Shown: positions 45,699 through 55,823, numbered from the stretch's first letter. The stretch is DNA of 64,000 nt from Achromobacter pulmonis (GCF_902859765.1 NZ_CADIJV010000008.1:108573-172572), one strand, 5' to 3'. The notes: generated by a model from the sequence alone, not told the origin. A program made the numbers and translations.

Positions 45699-46850
45699 TC
45701 AGTACGAGTTGGGCGTGTCGCCCACGGATGCGTGGGTCACCTTGCCGCGCATGACGCGGTACACCCAGGCGGTGTACACCGTCACGATGGGCAGGAAGAC
45801 GACCACGGCGATCACCATGATCCACAACGTCAAGTGGCTGGACGAGGCATCCCAGACCGTCAGGCCGGCCTGCGGGTTGCTCGACGACGGCATCAGGAAC
45901 GGGAACAGCGAGAAGCCGACCGTCAGGATGACGCCGGCGATCGAGACCGCCGAGGCCAGGAACGACAGCACGTTGGCACGCAGCGTCAACAGCAGCAGCA
46001 CCAGCACGGCGCCGGCCACGCCCAGCGCGGGCGCGATCCACATCAGCGGCCACTTGGCATAGTTGGCCATCCAGGCGCCGGCCTGCACGGCGACACTCTT
46101 GAGCATCGGATCCGACGGCCCCTGCGCGTCCACGGCGCTGGTGATGACATGGCCGTCCAAGGCCGTCACCCAGAAGCCGCCCGCGACGAACAGCACCAGC
46201 GTCAGCAATGCGCACAGGCGGCCCCAATTGCGGGCCCGCGACGACACCGGATCCTCGGTGCGCCAGGCCAGCAGCACGGCGCCGTGCATCGCCAGCATCA
46301 CCACGCTGAGCACGCCGCACAGCAACGCGAATGGCGTGAACAGCTGGTAGAAATGGCCCTGGTACACCATGCGCAGCGCGTTTTCGTCAAAGGTGAACGG
46401 CACGCCCAGGATGATGTTGCCCACGGCCACGCCGAACACCAGCGAAGCCACCACGCCCGAGAAGCACAGAACGCCGTCCCAGCTGTTGCGCCAGCGCGAG
46501 CCTTCCATCTTGCTGCGGTACTTGAAGCCGACCGGGCGCAGGATCAATGCGATCAACGCCAGCATCATCGCCAGATAGAAGCCCGAGAAGGACGCGGCAT
46601 ACAACAGCGGCCAGGCGGCGAAGATGGCGCCGCCCGCGGTGATCAGCCACACCTGGTTGCCTTCCCAGACCGGGCCGACGACGTTGATCACGACGCGGCG
46701 TTCAGCGTCGGTCTTGGCGACCACCGGCAACAGCGCGGCCACGCCCAGATCGAACCCGTCCATGATGGCGAAGCCGATCAGCAACGCGCCAAGCAGCACC
46801 CACCAGACCACCCGCAAGGTGGCGTAGTCGAAAGGAATAAGGGTATCCAT
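45699..46850 (-). CDS. cydB: Cytochrome bd ubiquinol oxidase subunit II
   Basis: 383 aa, multi-TM inner-membrane subunit. Family features: LRVVWWVLLGALLIGFAIMD, GFDLGVAALLPVV, VVGPVWEGNQVWLITAGGAI and the C-terminal HLTLWIMVIAVVVFLPIV. Partner of CydA, 13 bp downstream of it. Standard length (E. coli 379). Confidence 0.96.
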   Translation of the reverse strand: MDTLIPFDYATLRVVWWVLLGALLIGFAIMDGFDLGVAALLPVVAKTDAERRVVINVVGPVWEGNQVWLITAGGAIFAAWPLLYAASFSGFYLAMMLALIALILRPVGFKYRSKMEGSRWRNSWDGVLCFSGVVASLVFGVAVGNIILGVPFTFDENALRMVYQGHFYQLFTPFALLCGVLSVVMLAMHGAVLLAWRTEDPVSSRARNWGRLCALLTLVLFVAGGFWVTALDGHVITSAVDAQGPSDPMLKSVAVQAGAWMANYAKWPLMWIAPALGVAGAVLVLLLLTLRANVLSFLASAVSIAGVILTVGFSLFPFLMPSSSNPQAGLTVWDASSSHLTLWIMVIAVVVFLPIVTVYTAWVYRVMRGKVTHASVGDTPNSY

Positions 46851-46863
46851 TGCTTCTCTCCCC

Positions 46864-48438
46864 TCAGGCGCGCACGGCGGCGTGGACTGGATCGGCGGCG
46901 GCGCTGGCGGGCGCCGGCGTGTCGGACTTAGGGCCCTTCCTCACGGCATGCAGCATCACCTTCACGCCGATGATCAGCAGTGTCGTGTACAGCACCAGGA
47001 AGATCGCCAGGCTGATGGCCAGGTCGGCGACCGTCAGGCCCGAGGCCGCGTAGTACGTCGGCAGCACGCCCTCGATCACCCAGGGCTGGCGGCCATACTC
47101 GGCGACGAACCAGCCGCTCTCGATGGCGATCCATGGCATCGGCAGACTCCACAGCGCCACCTTCAGCAGGCCGCGACGGCCGTCCAGGCGGCCACGCGAG
47201 GCCAGCCAGAACGCCACGCCGAAGAACAGGATCAGGTACATGCCCACGGCCACCATGACGCGGAACGCCCAGAACAGCGGTGCCACGTTCGGCACGGTAT
47301 CCACCGCCGCCTTCTTGATGTCGTCCTCGGTGACCTTGCTCATGTCGGGCTGGTAGCGCTTGACCAGCAGCGCGTAGCCGAGATCGGGCCACGTGCGATC
47401 GAACACCATGCGCGCGTCGACGTCCTTGGGATTGGCGCGGATCTTCTGCAAGGCGTCGTACGCCACCATGCCATCGCGGATACGGTTCTCGGCGCGCAGG
47501 ATCAGGTCGTTGATCCCCAGCAGCGGCGTGGTCAGCGACCGCGTGCCGATGATACCCATGACGTAGGGAATCTCGATGGCGAAGTCGTTCTTGCGTTCCG
47601 CCTGGTTGGGCAGCGCGATCAGGTTGAAGGACGCGGGCGCCGGCTCGGTATGCCACATGGATTCCATGGCCGCGATCTTCATCTTCTGGTGTTCAGTCGT
47701 GAGATAGCCGCTCTCGTCGCCCAGCACCACCACGGACAGGGCCGAGGCCAGGCCAAAGCTGGCGGCCACCGCCATCGAGCGCTTGGCCAGGTCGGTGTGG
47801 CGGCCCTTGAGCAAGTACCAGGCGCTGATCGACATGACGAACATGGCGCCGGCCACATAGCCCGCGCTGACCGTGTGCACGAACTTGGCCTGCGCCACCG
47901 GGTTGAAGATGACCGCGGCGAAGTCGGTCATTTCCATGCGCATGGTGTCCGGGTTGAACACCGCGCCCACCGGGTTCTGCATCCAGCCGTTGGCGATCAG
48001 GATCCACAGCGCCGAGAAGTTGGTGCCGAACGCCACCAGCCAGGTCACCACCAGGTGGCTGACCTTGGACATGCGGTTCCAGCCGAAGAAGAACAGGCCG
48101 ACGAAGGTGGCTTCCAGGAAGAAGGCCATCAGCCCTTCGAGCGCCAGCGGCGCGCCGAAGATGTCGCCCACGTAGTGGCTGTAGTACGACCAGTTCATGC
48201 CGAACTGGAACTCCATGACCACGCCCGTGGCCACGCCCAGTGCGAAGTTGATGCCGAACAGGGTGCCCCAGAACATGGTCATCCGCTTCCAGATGGGGCG
48301 GCCAGTCATGACGTACACGCTTTCCATGATGGCCAGGATGAACGACAGGCCAAGCGTGAGAGGGACGAAGAGGAAGTGGTAAAGCGCGGTCGCGGCAAAC
48401 TGGAATCGCGACAGGTTGACGACGTCGAGATCAATCAT
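46864..48438 (-). CDS. cydA: Cytochrome bd ubiquinol oxidase subunit I
   Basis: 524 aa from ATG 48438; GGGAG precedes it. Haem-ligand His in FAATALYHFLFVPLTLGL, a second His in the AKFVHTVSAGYVAGAMFVMS helix, and the family signature AEYGRQPWVIEGVLPTY. The long periplasmic Q loop implied by the length places it with the E. coli bd-I-like (long Q-loop) type. Reduces O2 at low oxygen using quinol. A candidate promoter and a regulator half-site lie at 48518-48555. Confidence 0.96.
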   Translation of the reverse strand: MIDLDVVNLSRFQFAATALYHFLFVPLTLGLSFILAIMESVYVMTGRPIWKRMTMFWGTLFGINFALGVATGVVMEFQFGMNWSYYSHYVGDIFGAPLALEGLMAFFLEATFVGLFFFGWNRMSKVSHLVVTWLVAFGTNFSALWILIANGWMQNPVGAVFNPDTMRMEMTDFAAVIFNPVAQAKFVHTVSAGYVAGAMFVMSISAWYLLKGRHTDLAKRSMAVAASFGLASALSVVVLGDESGYLTTEHQKMKIAAMESMWHTEPAPASFNLIALPNQAERKNDFAIEIPYVMGIIGTRSLTTPLLGINDLILRAENRIRDGMVAYDALQKIRANPKDVDARMVFDRTWPDLGYALLVKRYQPDMSKVTEDDIKKAAVDTVPNVAPLFWAFRVMVAVGMYLILFFGVAFWLASRGRLDGRRGLLKVALWSLPMPWIAIESGWFVAEYGRQPWVIEGVLPTYYAASGLTVADLAISLAIFLVLYTTLLIIGVKVMLHAVRKGPKSDTPAPASAAADPVHAAVRA

Positions 48439-48517
48439 GGGAGCGCTCCCAGGCAAGTGAGTGGCCACAGCAACCGGCATGGTGCCCAGACCGTCTCTGG
48501 CGCCATGATAAGGGCGT

Positions 48518-48555
48518 TGTATACAGCTTCATAGAGGTTTCCTGAAAAATTCGGG
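48518..48555 (-). promoter_or_regulatory. Candidate cydA promoter overlapping a regulator site
   Basis: Minus strand: TTCAGG (48541-48546) as -35, 17 bp, TATACA (48518-48523) as -10, about 80 bp before cydA. The -35 lies in an imperfect dyad (CCTGAA-3-TTCGGG, 48541-48555). The 9-mer TTTCAGGAA found here (48539-48547) recurs upstream of the regulator gene at 49173-49181. Promoter match is only moderate. Confidence 0.45.
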
Positions 48556-48567
48556 ACAGATCGGCGA

Positions 48568-49113
48568 TCAGCCTTTGCCCCGCAACTTGCCGGCGAAGCC
48601 CAGCACCTTCTGCACTTTCGAACCCAGTTTCATCAGGTTCTGCAGGGTTTCCGGCGGCAGACGTTGAACCTCATCGAACCATCCGGTGGACAGTTCGATG
48701 AGCTCCAGCATTTCGGTCATGCGCTGTTGCGCGTAGGCGCCATCGGGCCCGGCCGGGGGCTCGAGCAGGGTGTCGCGCAGCAGGGTCAGGGTAGGATCGA
48801 TTTCGCGCTTGCGCTTCTCTTCCATCAGGATGCGGAAGATCTCCCAGACATCCTTGGGGGTCTCGAAGTAGTCGCGGCGGTCGCCGACCTGGTGCACCAG
48901 CTTCACCAGCCGCCAGGACTGCAATTCCTTCAGGCCCAGGCTGACGTTGGAGCGGGAAAAGCCCAGTGTTTCGGCGATGTCCTCGGCCGGCAGGGGCTCG
49001 GGCGCCAGGAACAGCAGGGCGTAGATCTGGCCGACGGTGCGATTGACGCCCCAACGGCTGCCCATTTCGCCAAAGTGCAGGACGAAACGTTCGGTTTGAG
49101 GGGTAAGCACCAT
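48568..49113 (-). CDS. GbsR/MarR-family transcriptional regulator, upstream of cyd operon
   Basis: 181 aa from ATG 49113. Winged HTH: RTVGQIYALLFLAPEPLPAE, DIAETLGFSRSNVSLGLKEL, and the wing LVHQVGDRRDYFETPKDVWE. The C-terminal helices probably dimerise. This family appears beside cyd or betaine genes. It lies 129 bp upstream of cydA on the same strand and shares a 9-bp sequence element with it, so control of cydABXDC is a reasonable inference. Confidence 0.82.
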   Translation of the reverse strand: MVLTPQTERFVLHFGEMGSRWGVNRTVGQIYALLFLAPEPLPAEDIAETLGFSRSNVSLGLKELQSWRLVKLVHQVGDRRDYFETPKDVWEIFRILMEEKRKREIDPTLTLLRDTLLEPPAGPDGAYAQQRMTEMLELIELSTGWFDEVQRLPPETLQNLMKLGSKVQKVLGFAGKLRGKG

Positions 49114-49162
49114 GATCAATCCAGGCCCGCTAAAGCATCGACGGCAAAAAATAGTTACGCTG

Positions 49163-49209
49163 ATTTCAGAAATTCCTGAAATTATCGAACAAACTGTGCG
49201 AAAACACAA
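49163..49209 (-). promoter_or_regulatory. Promoter and operator of the GbsR-type regulator gene
   Basis: Minus strand: -35 TTGTGT (49204-49209), exactly 17 bp, -10 GATAAT (49181-49186). Just downstream and touching the -10 is the perfect dyad ATTTCAG-6-CTGAAAT (49163-49182), containing the TTTCAGGAA element shared with the cydA upstream region. Suggests autorepression. The rest of the 266-bp gap to purT shows nothing recognised. Confidence 0.6.
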
Positions 49210-49379
49210 ACCACACCCGCAATAGGGGTATAGCCGCAAGCGATGACAATTCCGGCGTTCCAGCCGCGCAATCAGTCCTGGTCCGTTGCGTGCAAACGAC
49301 GAAAAAACACCCGCCGGCAGGCGGGTGGTTTGGAGGCCGGTGGGCTACCGGGGCGTCGCGGCCCGGGCCGGCGTGCGCG

Positions 49380-50597
49380 TCAGCCGGCCTTGACGGTCAC
49401 GGCGGCGGACACGCGCTTGGCCTTGGCGCGCGCGGCGGCCACGTCTTCGGCGACCGCCAGTCCCACGCCCATGCGGCGCTTGACGAAGGATTCGGGCTTG
49501 CCGAACAGGCGGATGTCGGTGCCGGGTTCGGCCAGCGCCTGCGCCACGTTATGGAACGACACGGCCTTGGCATCGACCCCGCCGTAGATGACGCTGCTGG
49601 CGCCGGGCTGGCGCAGCGCGGTATCCACCGGCAGGCCCAGCAGGGCACGGGCATGCAGCTCGAACTCGTTCTGGGCTTGGGTGATCATGGTGACCATGCC
49701 GGTATCGTGCGGGCGCGGGCTGACTTCCGAGAACCAGACCTGGTCGCCGGCCACGAACAACTCGACGCCGAAGATGCCCAGCCCGCCCAGCTCGGCGGTG
49801 ACCGCCAGCGCGATCTCGCGGGCCCGCTCCAGCGCGGCGGGCGACATCGGGTGCGGTTGCCAGCTTTCGACGTAATCGCCGTCGACCTGCTTGTGGCCGA
49901 TCGGCTCGCAATAGTGTGTCTCGACCTGGCCGTCGGCGCCGCGCGCGCGCACGGTCAGCAGGGTGATTTCGTAATCGAAGCGGATGAAACCCTCGACGAT
50001 GGCGCGGCCGCCCCCCACCCGGCCGCCTTCCTGGGCGTAGCGCCAGGCCGAGGCCACGTCGTCCGCGGTCTTGATCACGGACTGGCCCTTGCCCGATGAG
50101 GACATGACCGGCTTGATGACGCAGGGATACCCGATGCCGGCGTCGATAGCCTGGCGCAGTTCGTCCTCGGTATCGACAAAGGCGTAGGGCGAGGTGGGCA
50201 GGCCCAGGGTCTCGGCCGCCAGGCGCCGGATGCCTTCGCGGTTCATGGTCAGTTGCGCCGCCCGGGCAGTCGGCGTGACCCGCGCCACGCCGGCCGCCTC
50301 CAGTTCCACCAGCAAACCGGTGGCAATGGCCTCGATTTCGGGGACAATAACGTGCGGCCGCTCCTCGCGGATGAGCTTTTCCAGCGCCGCCGGGTCGGTC
50401 ATCGACACGACATGCGCGCGATGCGCCACCTGGTGGCCCGGCGCGTCGGCATATCGATCCACCGCTATGACCTCTACGCCCAGCCGCTGCAGGGCAATGA
50501 TGACCTCTTTGCCCAATTCGCCCGAGCCTAGCAGCATGACTCGGGTGGCCAGGGGGGACAGGGGCGTGCCAAGGACGGGGCTGGGAATGCTGGACAT
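49380..50597 (-). CDS. purT: Formate-dependent phosphoribosylglycinamide formyltransferase 2
   Basis: 405 aa from ATG 50597. ATP-grasp enzyme making formyl-GAR from formate in purine synthesis. Motifs: [91 protein letters not shown]. Standard length. Divergent from kdsD. An open frame continues upstream of the chosen start but is not family-like. Confidence 0.96.
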   Translation of the reverse strand: MSSIPSPVLGTPLSPLATRVMLLGSGELGKEVIIALQRLGVEVIAVDRYADAPGHQVAHRAHVVSMTDPAALEKLIREERPHVIVPEIEAIATGLLVELEAAGVARVTPTARAAQLTMNREGIRRLAAETLGLPTSPYAFVDTEDELRQAIDAGIGYPCVIKPVMSSSGKGQSVIKTADDVASAWRYAQEGGRVGGGRAIVEGFIRFDYEITLLTVRARGADGQVETHYCEPIGHKQVDGDYVESWQPHPMSPAALERAREIALAVTAELGGLGIFGVELFVAGDQVWFSEVSPRPHDTGMVTMITQAQNEFELHARALLGLPVDTALRQPGASSVIYGGVDAKAVSFHNVAQALAEPGTDIRLFGKPESFVKRRMGVGLAVAEDVAAARAKAKRVSAAVTVKAG

Positions 50598-50702
50598 GGA
50601 GCGGGCCTGGAAAGGAAAGATTGATAGCCGGATGAAAGAGCCGCCAGGATGCCATACCCCCCAGCCCGGGGCAAACCCGCAACCTGATATTAAAATCCCC
50701 TG

Positions 50703-51692
50703 ATGACCGACCATCCCACCACATCGTCCGAGACCGCGCTGGCATCCGCCCGCAGGACGCTGCAAATCGAAAGCCAGGGCATCCTGGACCTGTCCGCGCG
50801 GCTGGACGACGGCTTCGCGCGGGTCGTCGCCATGCTGCTGGCCTGCCGCGGCCGGGTGGTGGTCAGCGGCATCGGCAAGACCGGCCATATCGCCCGCAAG
50901 ATCGCCGCGACCCTGGCCTCGACCGGCACGCCCGCCTTCTTCATGCATGCCGCCGAAGCGGTGCATGGCGACCTGGGCATGATTACCCGCGACGACGTCC
51001 TGATCGCCATTTCGTACTCGGGCTCCGGCCAGGAACTCCTCACCATCCTGCCGGTGGCGCGCCGCATGGGCGCCGGCCTGGTGGCCATTACCGGCAACCC
51101 GCAGTCCGAACTGGCCCAGCAGGCCGACGTCCACCTGGATGCCAGCGTGTCCCAGGAAGCCTGCCCGCTGAACCTCGCGCCCACCGCCAGCACCACCACC
51201 GCGCTGGCCCTGGGCGACGCGCTGGCCGTGGCCTGCCTGGAAGCGCGTGGCTTCGGCCCGCAGGACTTCGCCCGCTCGCATCCCGGCGGCGCGCTCGGCC
51301 GCCGCCTGCTGACCCATGTGCGCAACGTCATGCGCGAGGGCGACGCCCTGCCTGTGGTGGCGCTGGGCACGCCGGTCTCGCAGGCGCTCGAAGTCATGTC
51401 CGCCAAGGGCATGGGCATGACCGTGGTCTGCGATCCGCGCCGCCGCCCGGTGGGCATCTTCACCGACGGCGACCTGCGCCGCCTGATCGCACGCTACGGC
51501 GACATCCGCAGCCTGACGGTCGAGGCCGGCATGACGCGCTCGCCGCGCAGCATCAACCCGGACGCGCTGGCCGTCGAGGCCGCCCGCCAGATGGACGAAC
51601 TGCGGCTCAATCACATGCTGGTGCTGGACGCCGATGGCGCCCTGCTCGGCGCCCTGCACATGCACGACCTGATGGCTGCCAAAGTGGTATGA
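50703..51692 (+). CDS. kdsD: D-arabinose 5-phosphate isomerase
   Basis: 329 aa. SIS sugar-isomerase domain (about 40-180: [53 protein letters not shown]) and two CBS domains (about 210-325). Makes arabinose-5-P for Kdo. Overlaps kdsC by ATGA and leads the kds-lpt operon. Confidence 0.95.
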   Translation: MTDHPTTSSETALASARRTLQIESQGILDLSARLDDGFARVVAMLLACRGRVVVSGIGKTGHIARKIAATLASTGTPAFFMHAAEAVHGDLGMITRDDVLIAISYSGSGQELLTILPVARRMGAGLVAITGNPQSELAQQADVHLDASVSQEACPLNLAPTASTTTALALGDALAVACLEARGFGPQDFARSHPGGALGRRLLTHVRNVMREGDALPVVALGTPVSQALEVMSAKGMGMTVVCDPRRRPVGIFTDGDLRRLIARYGDIRSLTVEAGMTRSPRSINPDALAVEAARQMDELRLNHMLVLDADGALLGALHMHDLMAAKVV

Positions 51693-52297
51693 CTATGACC
51701 CTTCCTTCCTCGATCACCCACCCCGCCGAAGCACTGGTCCTGGCCCGCATCGCGCCGGCCATCCGCGAACGCGCCGCCGCCGTGCGCCTGATGGTCTTCG
51801 ACGTGGACGGCGTGCTGACCGACGGCGGCTTGTACTATGGCGAAACCGGTGAAGTGCAGAAGCGCTTCCATTCGCTGGACGGCCACGGCCTGCGCCTGCT
51901 GATGGAAGGCGGCCTGAAGGTCGCCCTGATGACCGGCCGCTCCGGCCCCATCGTGGCGCGCCGCGCCGCCGAACTGGGGATTTCCGAGGTCATGCAGGGC
52001 GTGCGCGACAAAGGCGCGGCCCTGGCCGAACTTGCGCAGCGCAGCGCGGTCCAACTGAACCAGACCGGCTACATGGGCGATGACATCATCGACCTGCCGG
52101 CCATGCAACGCGCAGGCTTCGCCGCCAGCGTGCCGAATGCCCCGGGCTACGTCAGCCAGGCGGCCCACTGGATCGCCACGCACCCCGGCGGCAACGGCGC
52201 GGTGCGCGAATGCTGCGACCTGCTGCTGGCGTCCCAGGGCCGGCTGGGCAGTTTCCTGGCCGCGCCGGGGCTGCTCGGCCCGGGCGCCATCCAGTAA
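51689..52297 (+). CDS. kdsC: 3-deoxy-D-manno-octulosonate 8-phosphate phosphatase
   Basis: 202 aa. HAD phosphatase of the C0 (capless) type: [39 protein letters not shown], and [20 protein letters not shown]. Releases Kdo from Kdo-8-P in LPS core synthesis. Downstream of kdsD by overlap; 24 bp before lptC. Confidence 0.96.
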   Translation: MTMTLPSSITHPAEALVLARIAPAIRERAAAVRLMVFDVDGVLTDGGLYYGETGEVQKRFHSLDGHGLRLLMEGGLKVALMTGRSGPIVARRAAELGISEVMQGVRDKGAALAELAQRSAVQLNQTGYMGDDIIDLPAMQRAGFAASVPNAPGYVSQAAHWIATHPGGNGAVRECCDLLLASQGRLGSFLAAPGLLGPGAIQ

Positions 52298-52321
52298 GCG
52301 CCGCCACCCTACCCAGACCCG

Positions 52322-52954
52322 ATGAAAGACCGTTTTCCTTCCCTCATCGCGCTGTTCCTGCTGCTGGTGCTCGTCGCCAGCACGTACTGGGCCGCCGATT
52401 ACGCGCAGCGCGCCATCCAGACGGATCCGCCGCGCCGCGTCACGCACGAAATGGACGCCTGGTCGCGCAATTTCGTGATGCTGCGCACCGATGCCACCGG
52501 CCGTCCCATCAACCGGCTGGAAGGCGAATACGCCGAGCACTTTCCCGACGACGACTCCTATCACATCACCCAGCCGCGGGCCATCGGCCAGCGCGAGGCC
52601 AGCCCGATCACCGTGGGCGTGTCCAAGACGGCCGTCATGGAACAAGGCGGCAAGCGCATCATCATGAACGGCGACGCCCATGTGCACCGCCAGCCCGACG
52701 CCAACAACGACGTCCTGGACGTGCGCAGCCAGCAACTGATCCTGCTGCCCGACGACGACGTGGTCTACACCGACCTGCCCGCCGAGGTCATCAAGGGCCG
52801 CTCGCGCATGAACGGAAAGGGCATGCGTTACAACAACAAGACACGCCAATTGCAGGTATCGGCCGCCACCGACGTGCAAATCGCCGGCACGGAAAACAAG
52901 TCGCGCCGCCCCGCCGAAACGCCTGCCAACTCCTCTGACCAGAAAAAACCATGA
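52322..52954 (+). CDS. lptC: LPS export bitopic protein LptC
   Basis: 210 aa. One N-terminal membrane anchor (PSLIALFLLLVLVASTYWAA) and a periplasmic beta-jellyroll (about 45-190) containing LEGEYAEHFPDDDSYHITQP and SQQLILLPDDDVVYTDLPAE. Takes LPS from LptB2FG and hands it to LptA. Overlaps lptA by ATGA. Confidence 0.93.
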   Translation: MKDRFPSLIALFLLLVLVASTYWAADYAQRAIQTDPPRRVTHEMDAWSRNFVMLRTDATGRPINRLEGEYAEHFPDDDSYHITQPRAIGQREASPITVGVSKTAVMEQGGKRIIMNGDAHVHRQPDANNDVLDVRSQQLILLPDDDVVYTDLPAEVIKGRSRMNGKGMRYNNKTRQLQVSAATDVQIAGTENKSRRPAETPANSSDQKKP

Positions 52955-53592
52955 CCGACCTCCGGATTCGCATTGCCCCCACCACGCGCCTGCTGGGCGC
53001 GGTGCTGCTGATGGCATCGGCGATGGCGCCGGCGCTCGCGGCCGATCCCCAGCCGGCCGCCGGCGCGAGCAAGGCCGCGCCCGCCGAGGAGCCCACCACC
53101 ACGATCCTGTCGGATACGCTGCACTACGACGACGTCAAGAAGCAAAGCGTGTTCACCGGCAACGTCAACATGACGCGCGGCCTGATGACGCTGACCTCCG
53201 ACACGCTGGAAATGCACGAGGACGCGGCCGGCAACCAGTACGGCACCGCCACCGCCAACAAGGGCAAGGTGGTGACCATCCGCCAGGAACGCCCGGAGAA
53301 CTTCGAACTGATCGAAGGCAAAGGCCTGCGCGCCGAATATGACGGCACCAAGAGCACCTTCGACCTGATCGGCCAGGCGGTGGTGGTGCGGTATGTCTGT
53401 GGCAAGCCTTTCGACACCATCCGTGGCGACCGCGTGCGCTACAACGAGAAGAGCGGCACCTACGAAGCCCAGGGCGGCCCGAACTCGTCGGCCGCCGGCG
53501 GCCGGGTGCGCTCGGTGGCCGAACCGCGCGCCAAGGCCGACGCCGCCATCGCCGAGTGCCGCAAGCAACAAGCATCGAAGAAGGGGCGCTGA
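52951..53592 (+). CDS. lptA: LPS periplasmic bridge protein LptA
   Basis: 213 aa. Signal peptide ([20 protein letters not shown]) and OstA/LptA beta-jellyroll: [40 protein letters not shown]. Oligomerises to carry LPS across the periplasm. C-terminal tail is basic. LptB follows 33 bp later. Confidence 0.94.
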   Translation: MTDLRIRIAPTTRLLGAVLLMASAMAPALAADPQPAAGASKAAPAEEPTTTILSDTLHYDDVKKQSVFTGNVNMTRGLMTLTSDTLEMHEDAAGNQYGTATANKGKVVTIRQERPENFELIEGKGLRAEYDGTKSTFDLIGQAVVVRYVCGKPFDTIRGDRVRYNEKSGTYEAQGGPNSSAAGGRVRSVAEPRAKADAAIAECRKQQASKKGR

Positions 53593-53624
53593 AGCGCCTC
53601 CCACGCCACCCATACGCAGCCACG

Positions 53625-54491
53625 ATGAACCAACCTTCAGTGCAGAGTCCCGTGACCTCCGCCCCTTCGGGCGTCAAGCAGGGCAGCCTGCGCGCAACCG
53701 GCTTGCGCAAGACCTATAACGGCCGCACGGTGGTGCAGGACGTGTCCCTGTCCGTCTCCAGCGGCGAAGTGGTCGGCCTGCTCGGCCCCAATGGCGCCGG
53801 CAAGACCACCAGCTTCTACATGATCGTCGGCCTGGTGCCGGCCGACGCCGGACGCATCGAGATCGACGGTTCGGTCATTACCGCCATGCCGATCCACAAG
53901 CGCGCCCGCATGGGGCTGTCGTACCTGCCCCAGGACGCCTCGGTGTTCCGGCGCCTGACAGTCGAGCAGAACATCCGCGCGGTGCTTGAGCTGCAACTGG
54001 GACCGGACGGCCGCGCGCTGTCCACGCCCAAAATCAATGAACAAATGGAGCTGCTGCTCGAAGAGCTGCAGATCGGCCATATCCGCAGCAACGCCGCCAT
54101 TTCGCTGTCGGGCGGCGAACGCCGCCGCGTCGAAATCGCGCGCGCCCTGGCCACCAGCCCGCGCTTCATCCTTCTGGACGAACCGTTCGCCGGGGTCGAC
54201 CCCATCGCCGTGATCGAGATCCAGCGCATCGTGCGCTTCCTGAAGGGCCGCGGCATCGGCGTGCTGATCACCGACCACAACGTGCGCGAGACGCTGGGCA
54301 TCTGCGACCGCGCCTACATCATCAGCGAAGGCAAGGTGCTGACCGACGGTCATCCCGACGAAATCGTCGGCGATCCGGCCGTGCGGCGCGTCTACCTGGG
54401 CGAACACTTCCGCATGTACCCCCCCCCGGATTGGGGAAACTCCCAGGGCCCCCACGCGGGGCCCGGGCGCGCCCCTGGGCGGCCGCCATGA
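53625..54491 (+). CDS. lptB: LPS export ABC ATPase LptB, with extended C-terminus
   Basis: 288 aa from ATG 53625. Walker [14 protein letters not shown]-loop [11 protein letters not shown], signature [17 protein letters not shown], Walker [14 protein letters not shown], switch His ITDHNVRE. The usual family end (VYLGEHFRM) is followed by about 26 Pro/Gly-rich residues encoded in a GC-rich inverted-repeat segment, making it longer than typical LptB (about 240). N-terminus also has an extra 20 residues or so. Confidence 0.95.
   Translation: MNQPSVQSPVTSAPSGVKQGSLRATGLRKTYNGRTVVQDVSLSVSSGEVVGLLGPNGAGKTTSFYMIVGLVPADAGRIEIDGSVITAMPIHKRARMGLSYLPQDASVFRRLTVEQNIRAVLELQLGPDGRALSTPKINEQMELLLEELQIGHIRSNAAISLSGGERRRVEIARALATSPRFILLDEPFAGVDPIAVIEIQRIVRFLKGRGIGVLITDHNVRETLGICDRAYIISEGKVLTDGHPDEIVGDPAVRRVYLGEHFRMYPPPDWGNSQGPHAGPGRAPGRPP
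54442..54479. repeat. Nested GC inverted repeats at the lptB 3' end
   Basis: GGGCCCC-5-GGGGCCC (54446-54464), and an overlapping outer pair CCCAGGG (54442-54448) / CCCTGGG (54473-54479). Lies within the atypical lptB tail, 12 bp before its stop, with no T run. Could be a transcript-end structure or the scar of a rearrangement. Confidence 0.6.
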
Positions 54492-54643
54492 AAATGCCAT
54501 GAACTTGCGCTAGGTCAGCTTGTTTTATCGGCCCGAGTCTATACACTAGTATCAAACGAACCTCTCAAACAAGGAGAACGCCTAACGACCCCAACCGCGC
54601 CTTCCGCGCAACGTTTTTTCCTCTTTTAGAAGGAGAGCACACT

Positions 54644-54979
54644 ATGAACCTGAGCATCTGCGGTCGTCACCTCGACGTCACCCCGGCCATCCGGGAATAT
54701 GTCATGAACAAACTGGCGCGAGTGCTGCGGCATTTCGATCACGTCATCGATACCCAGGTCATGCTCTCAGTAGAGCCCCTGCGGCACAGAGCCGAAATCA
54801 CCATGCGTCTTAGCGGCAAGGACATTCATTGTGAGGCAACCGATGAAAATCTCTACGCAGCGATAGACCTTCTTGCTGACAAAGTCGACCGTCAGGTCAT
54901 CAAGCACAAGGACAAGGTAAGAAGCCACTCGGCAGAGTCCGTGAAGCGGCAAGCGGCGAGCCTTTCGCCAACCCAGTAA
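54644..54979 (+). CDS. hpf: Ribosome hibernation promoting factor (short HPF)
   Basis: 111 aa. Short-type S30AE protein: NLSICGRHLDVTPAIREYVM, VMLSVEPLRHRAEITMRLSG, DIHCEATDENLYAAIDLLAD KVDRQVIKHKDKV. Inactivates ribosomes as 100S dimers in stationary phase. Strong AGAAGGAGAG before the ATG. The preceding 152-bp gap holds a possible -10 (TATACA near 54540) but no rpoN gene. Confidence 0.95.
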   Translation: MNLSICGRHLDVTPAIREYVMNKLARVLRHFDHVIDTQVMLSVEPLRHRAEITMRLSGKDIHCEATDENLYAAIDLLADKVDRQVIKHKDKVRSHSAESVKRQAASLSPTQ

Positions 54980-55347
54980 CACCGCGCTTCATGTCCCGCT
55001 CGCCGTGCGAGCCCAGAAACAGCGATTCCTGAATCCTGCCTAAGTCCCGGTGTCCCGCTAGACGCACAGTCCAGCCGGGGCATCGGCAAACACCCCGCTT
55101 TGTCCCCCATAGCCCCGGCCCCTGCCGCGCGGCGACACGCAAACCCCGAATTCCCCTGTTCCCGGCGACGCCATATCGCGCCGGTATACCTGCCTACGCA
55201 CGAAGAATGCCCACAATCGGGCACTATCGGTCTATGCTGTCGCTCTCGTGCCGGGAGCGGCGGACTGATCCAGGAGGGTGCGGACCGCCAGGCAGCGCCT
55301 CCGACCGGAGCTTTTTGCAGTGCATCATATAACCCTATAATGATCCG
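54980..55347 (+). other. Intergenic region before ptsN
   Basis: No gene is supported in these 368 bases. Near its end, CTCC-GACC-GGAG followed by CTTTTT (about 55299-55316) could be a weak terminator for hpf. The ptsN promoter follows at once. No RNA gene or other repeat was recognised. Confidence 0.5.
55315..55341 (+). promoter_or_regulatory. ptsN promoter, close to the start codon
   Basis: TTGCAG (55315-55320) as -35, 15 bp, consensus TATAAT (55336-55341); an overlapping TATAAC lies at 55328-55333. The ptsN ATG is at 55348, so transcription would start at or within a few bases of it and there is no Shine-Dalgarno. Spacing is shorter than ideal. Confidence 0.6.
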
Positions 55348-55803
55348 ATGAATCATTTGTCGCGCATCCTTCCCGCCGGCAACGTCGTCCTCGATATGCT
55401 CGCCACGAGCAAGAAGCGCGCGTTCGAACAGGCCGGCCTCCTCTTTGAAAACAACCACGGCCTGGCGCGCGCGCTCGTGTTCGACAGCCTGTTTGCACGG
55501 GAACGCCTGGGCTCGACCGCATTGGGACAAGGCGTGGCGGTGCCGCATGGCCGCGTCAAGGGCCTGGAGCAGGCGCTGGCCGCCTTCATCCGGTTGGCGC
55601 AGCCGATCGCCTTCGACGCGCCGGACGGCCAGCCCTTCTCGATGCTGCTTTGTCTGCTGGTGCCCGAGACCGCCACCCAACAACACCTGGACATCCTGGC
55701 CGAACTGGCGCAACTCATGTCCAACAAGGCCCTGCGCGAGGCCCTGGCCACCGAGCCCGACCCGGCCGTCGTGCACAAGATGCTGACCACCGGCCAACTC
55801 TGA
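55348..55803 (+). CDS. ptsN: PTS IIA-like nitrogen-regulatory protein PtsN (EIIANtr)
   Basis: 151 aa. PTS EIIA type 2 fold with the phosphorylatable His in [16 protein letters not shown] and the C-terminal [20 protein letters not shown]. Cytoplasmic regulator of potassium and nitrogen functions by phosphorylation state. Its mRNA appears leaderless. hprK starts 20 bp downstream. No HPr or EI gene is in the window. Confidence 0.94.
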   Translation: MNHLSRILPAGNVVLDMLATSKKRAFEQAGLLFENNHGLARALVFDSLFARERLGSTALGQGVAVPHGRVKGLEQALAAFIRLAQPIAFDAPDGQPFSMLLCLLVPETATQQHLDILAELAQLMSNKALREALATEPDPAVVHKMLTTGQL

Positions 55804-55823
55804 CCCCTCGCGGAAACGCTGCC

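Noticed and set aside
49380-51665. 761-codon frame as a fused PurT protein
   Set aside because: The part upstream of 50597 is antisense to kdsD and not family-like. PurT begins at ATG 50597.
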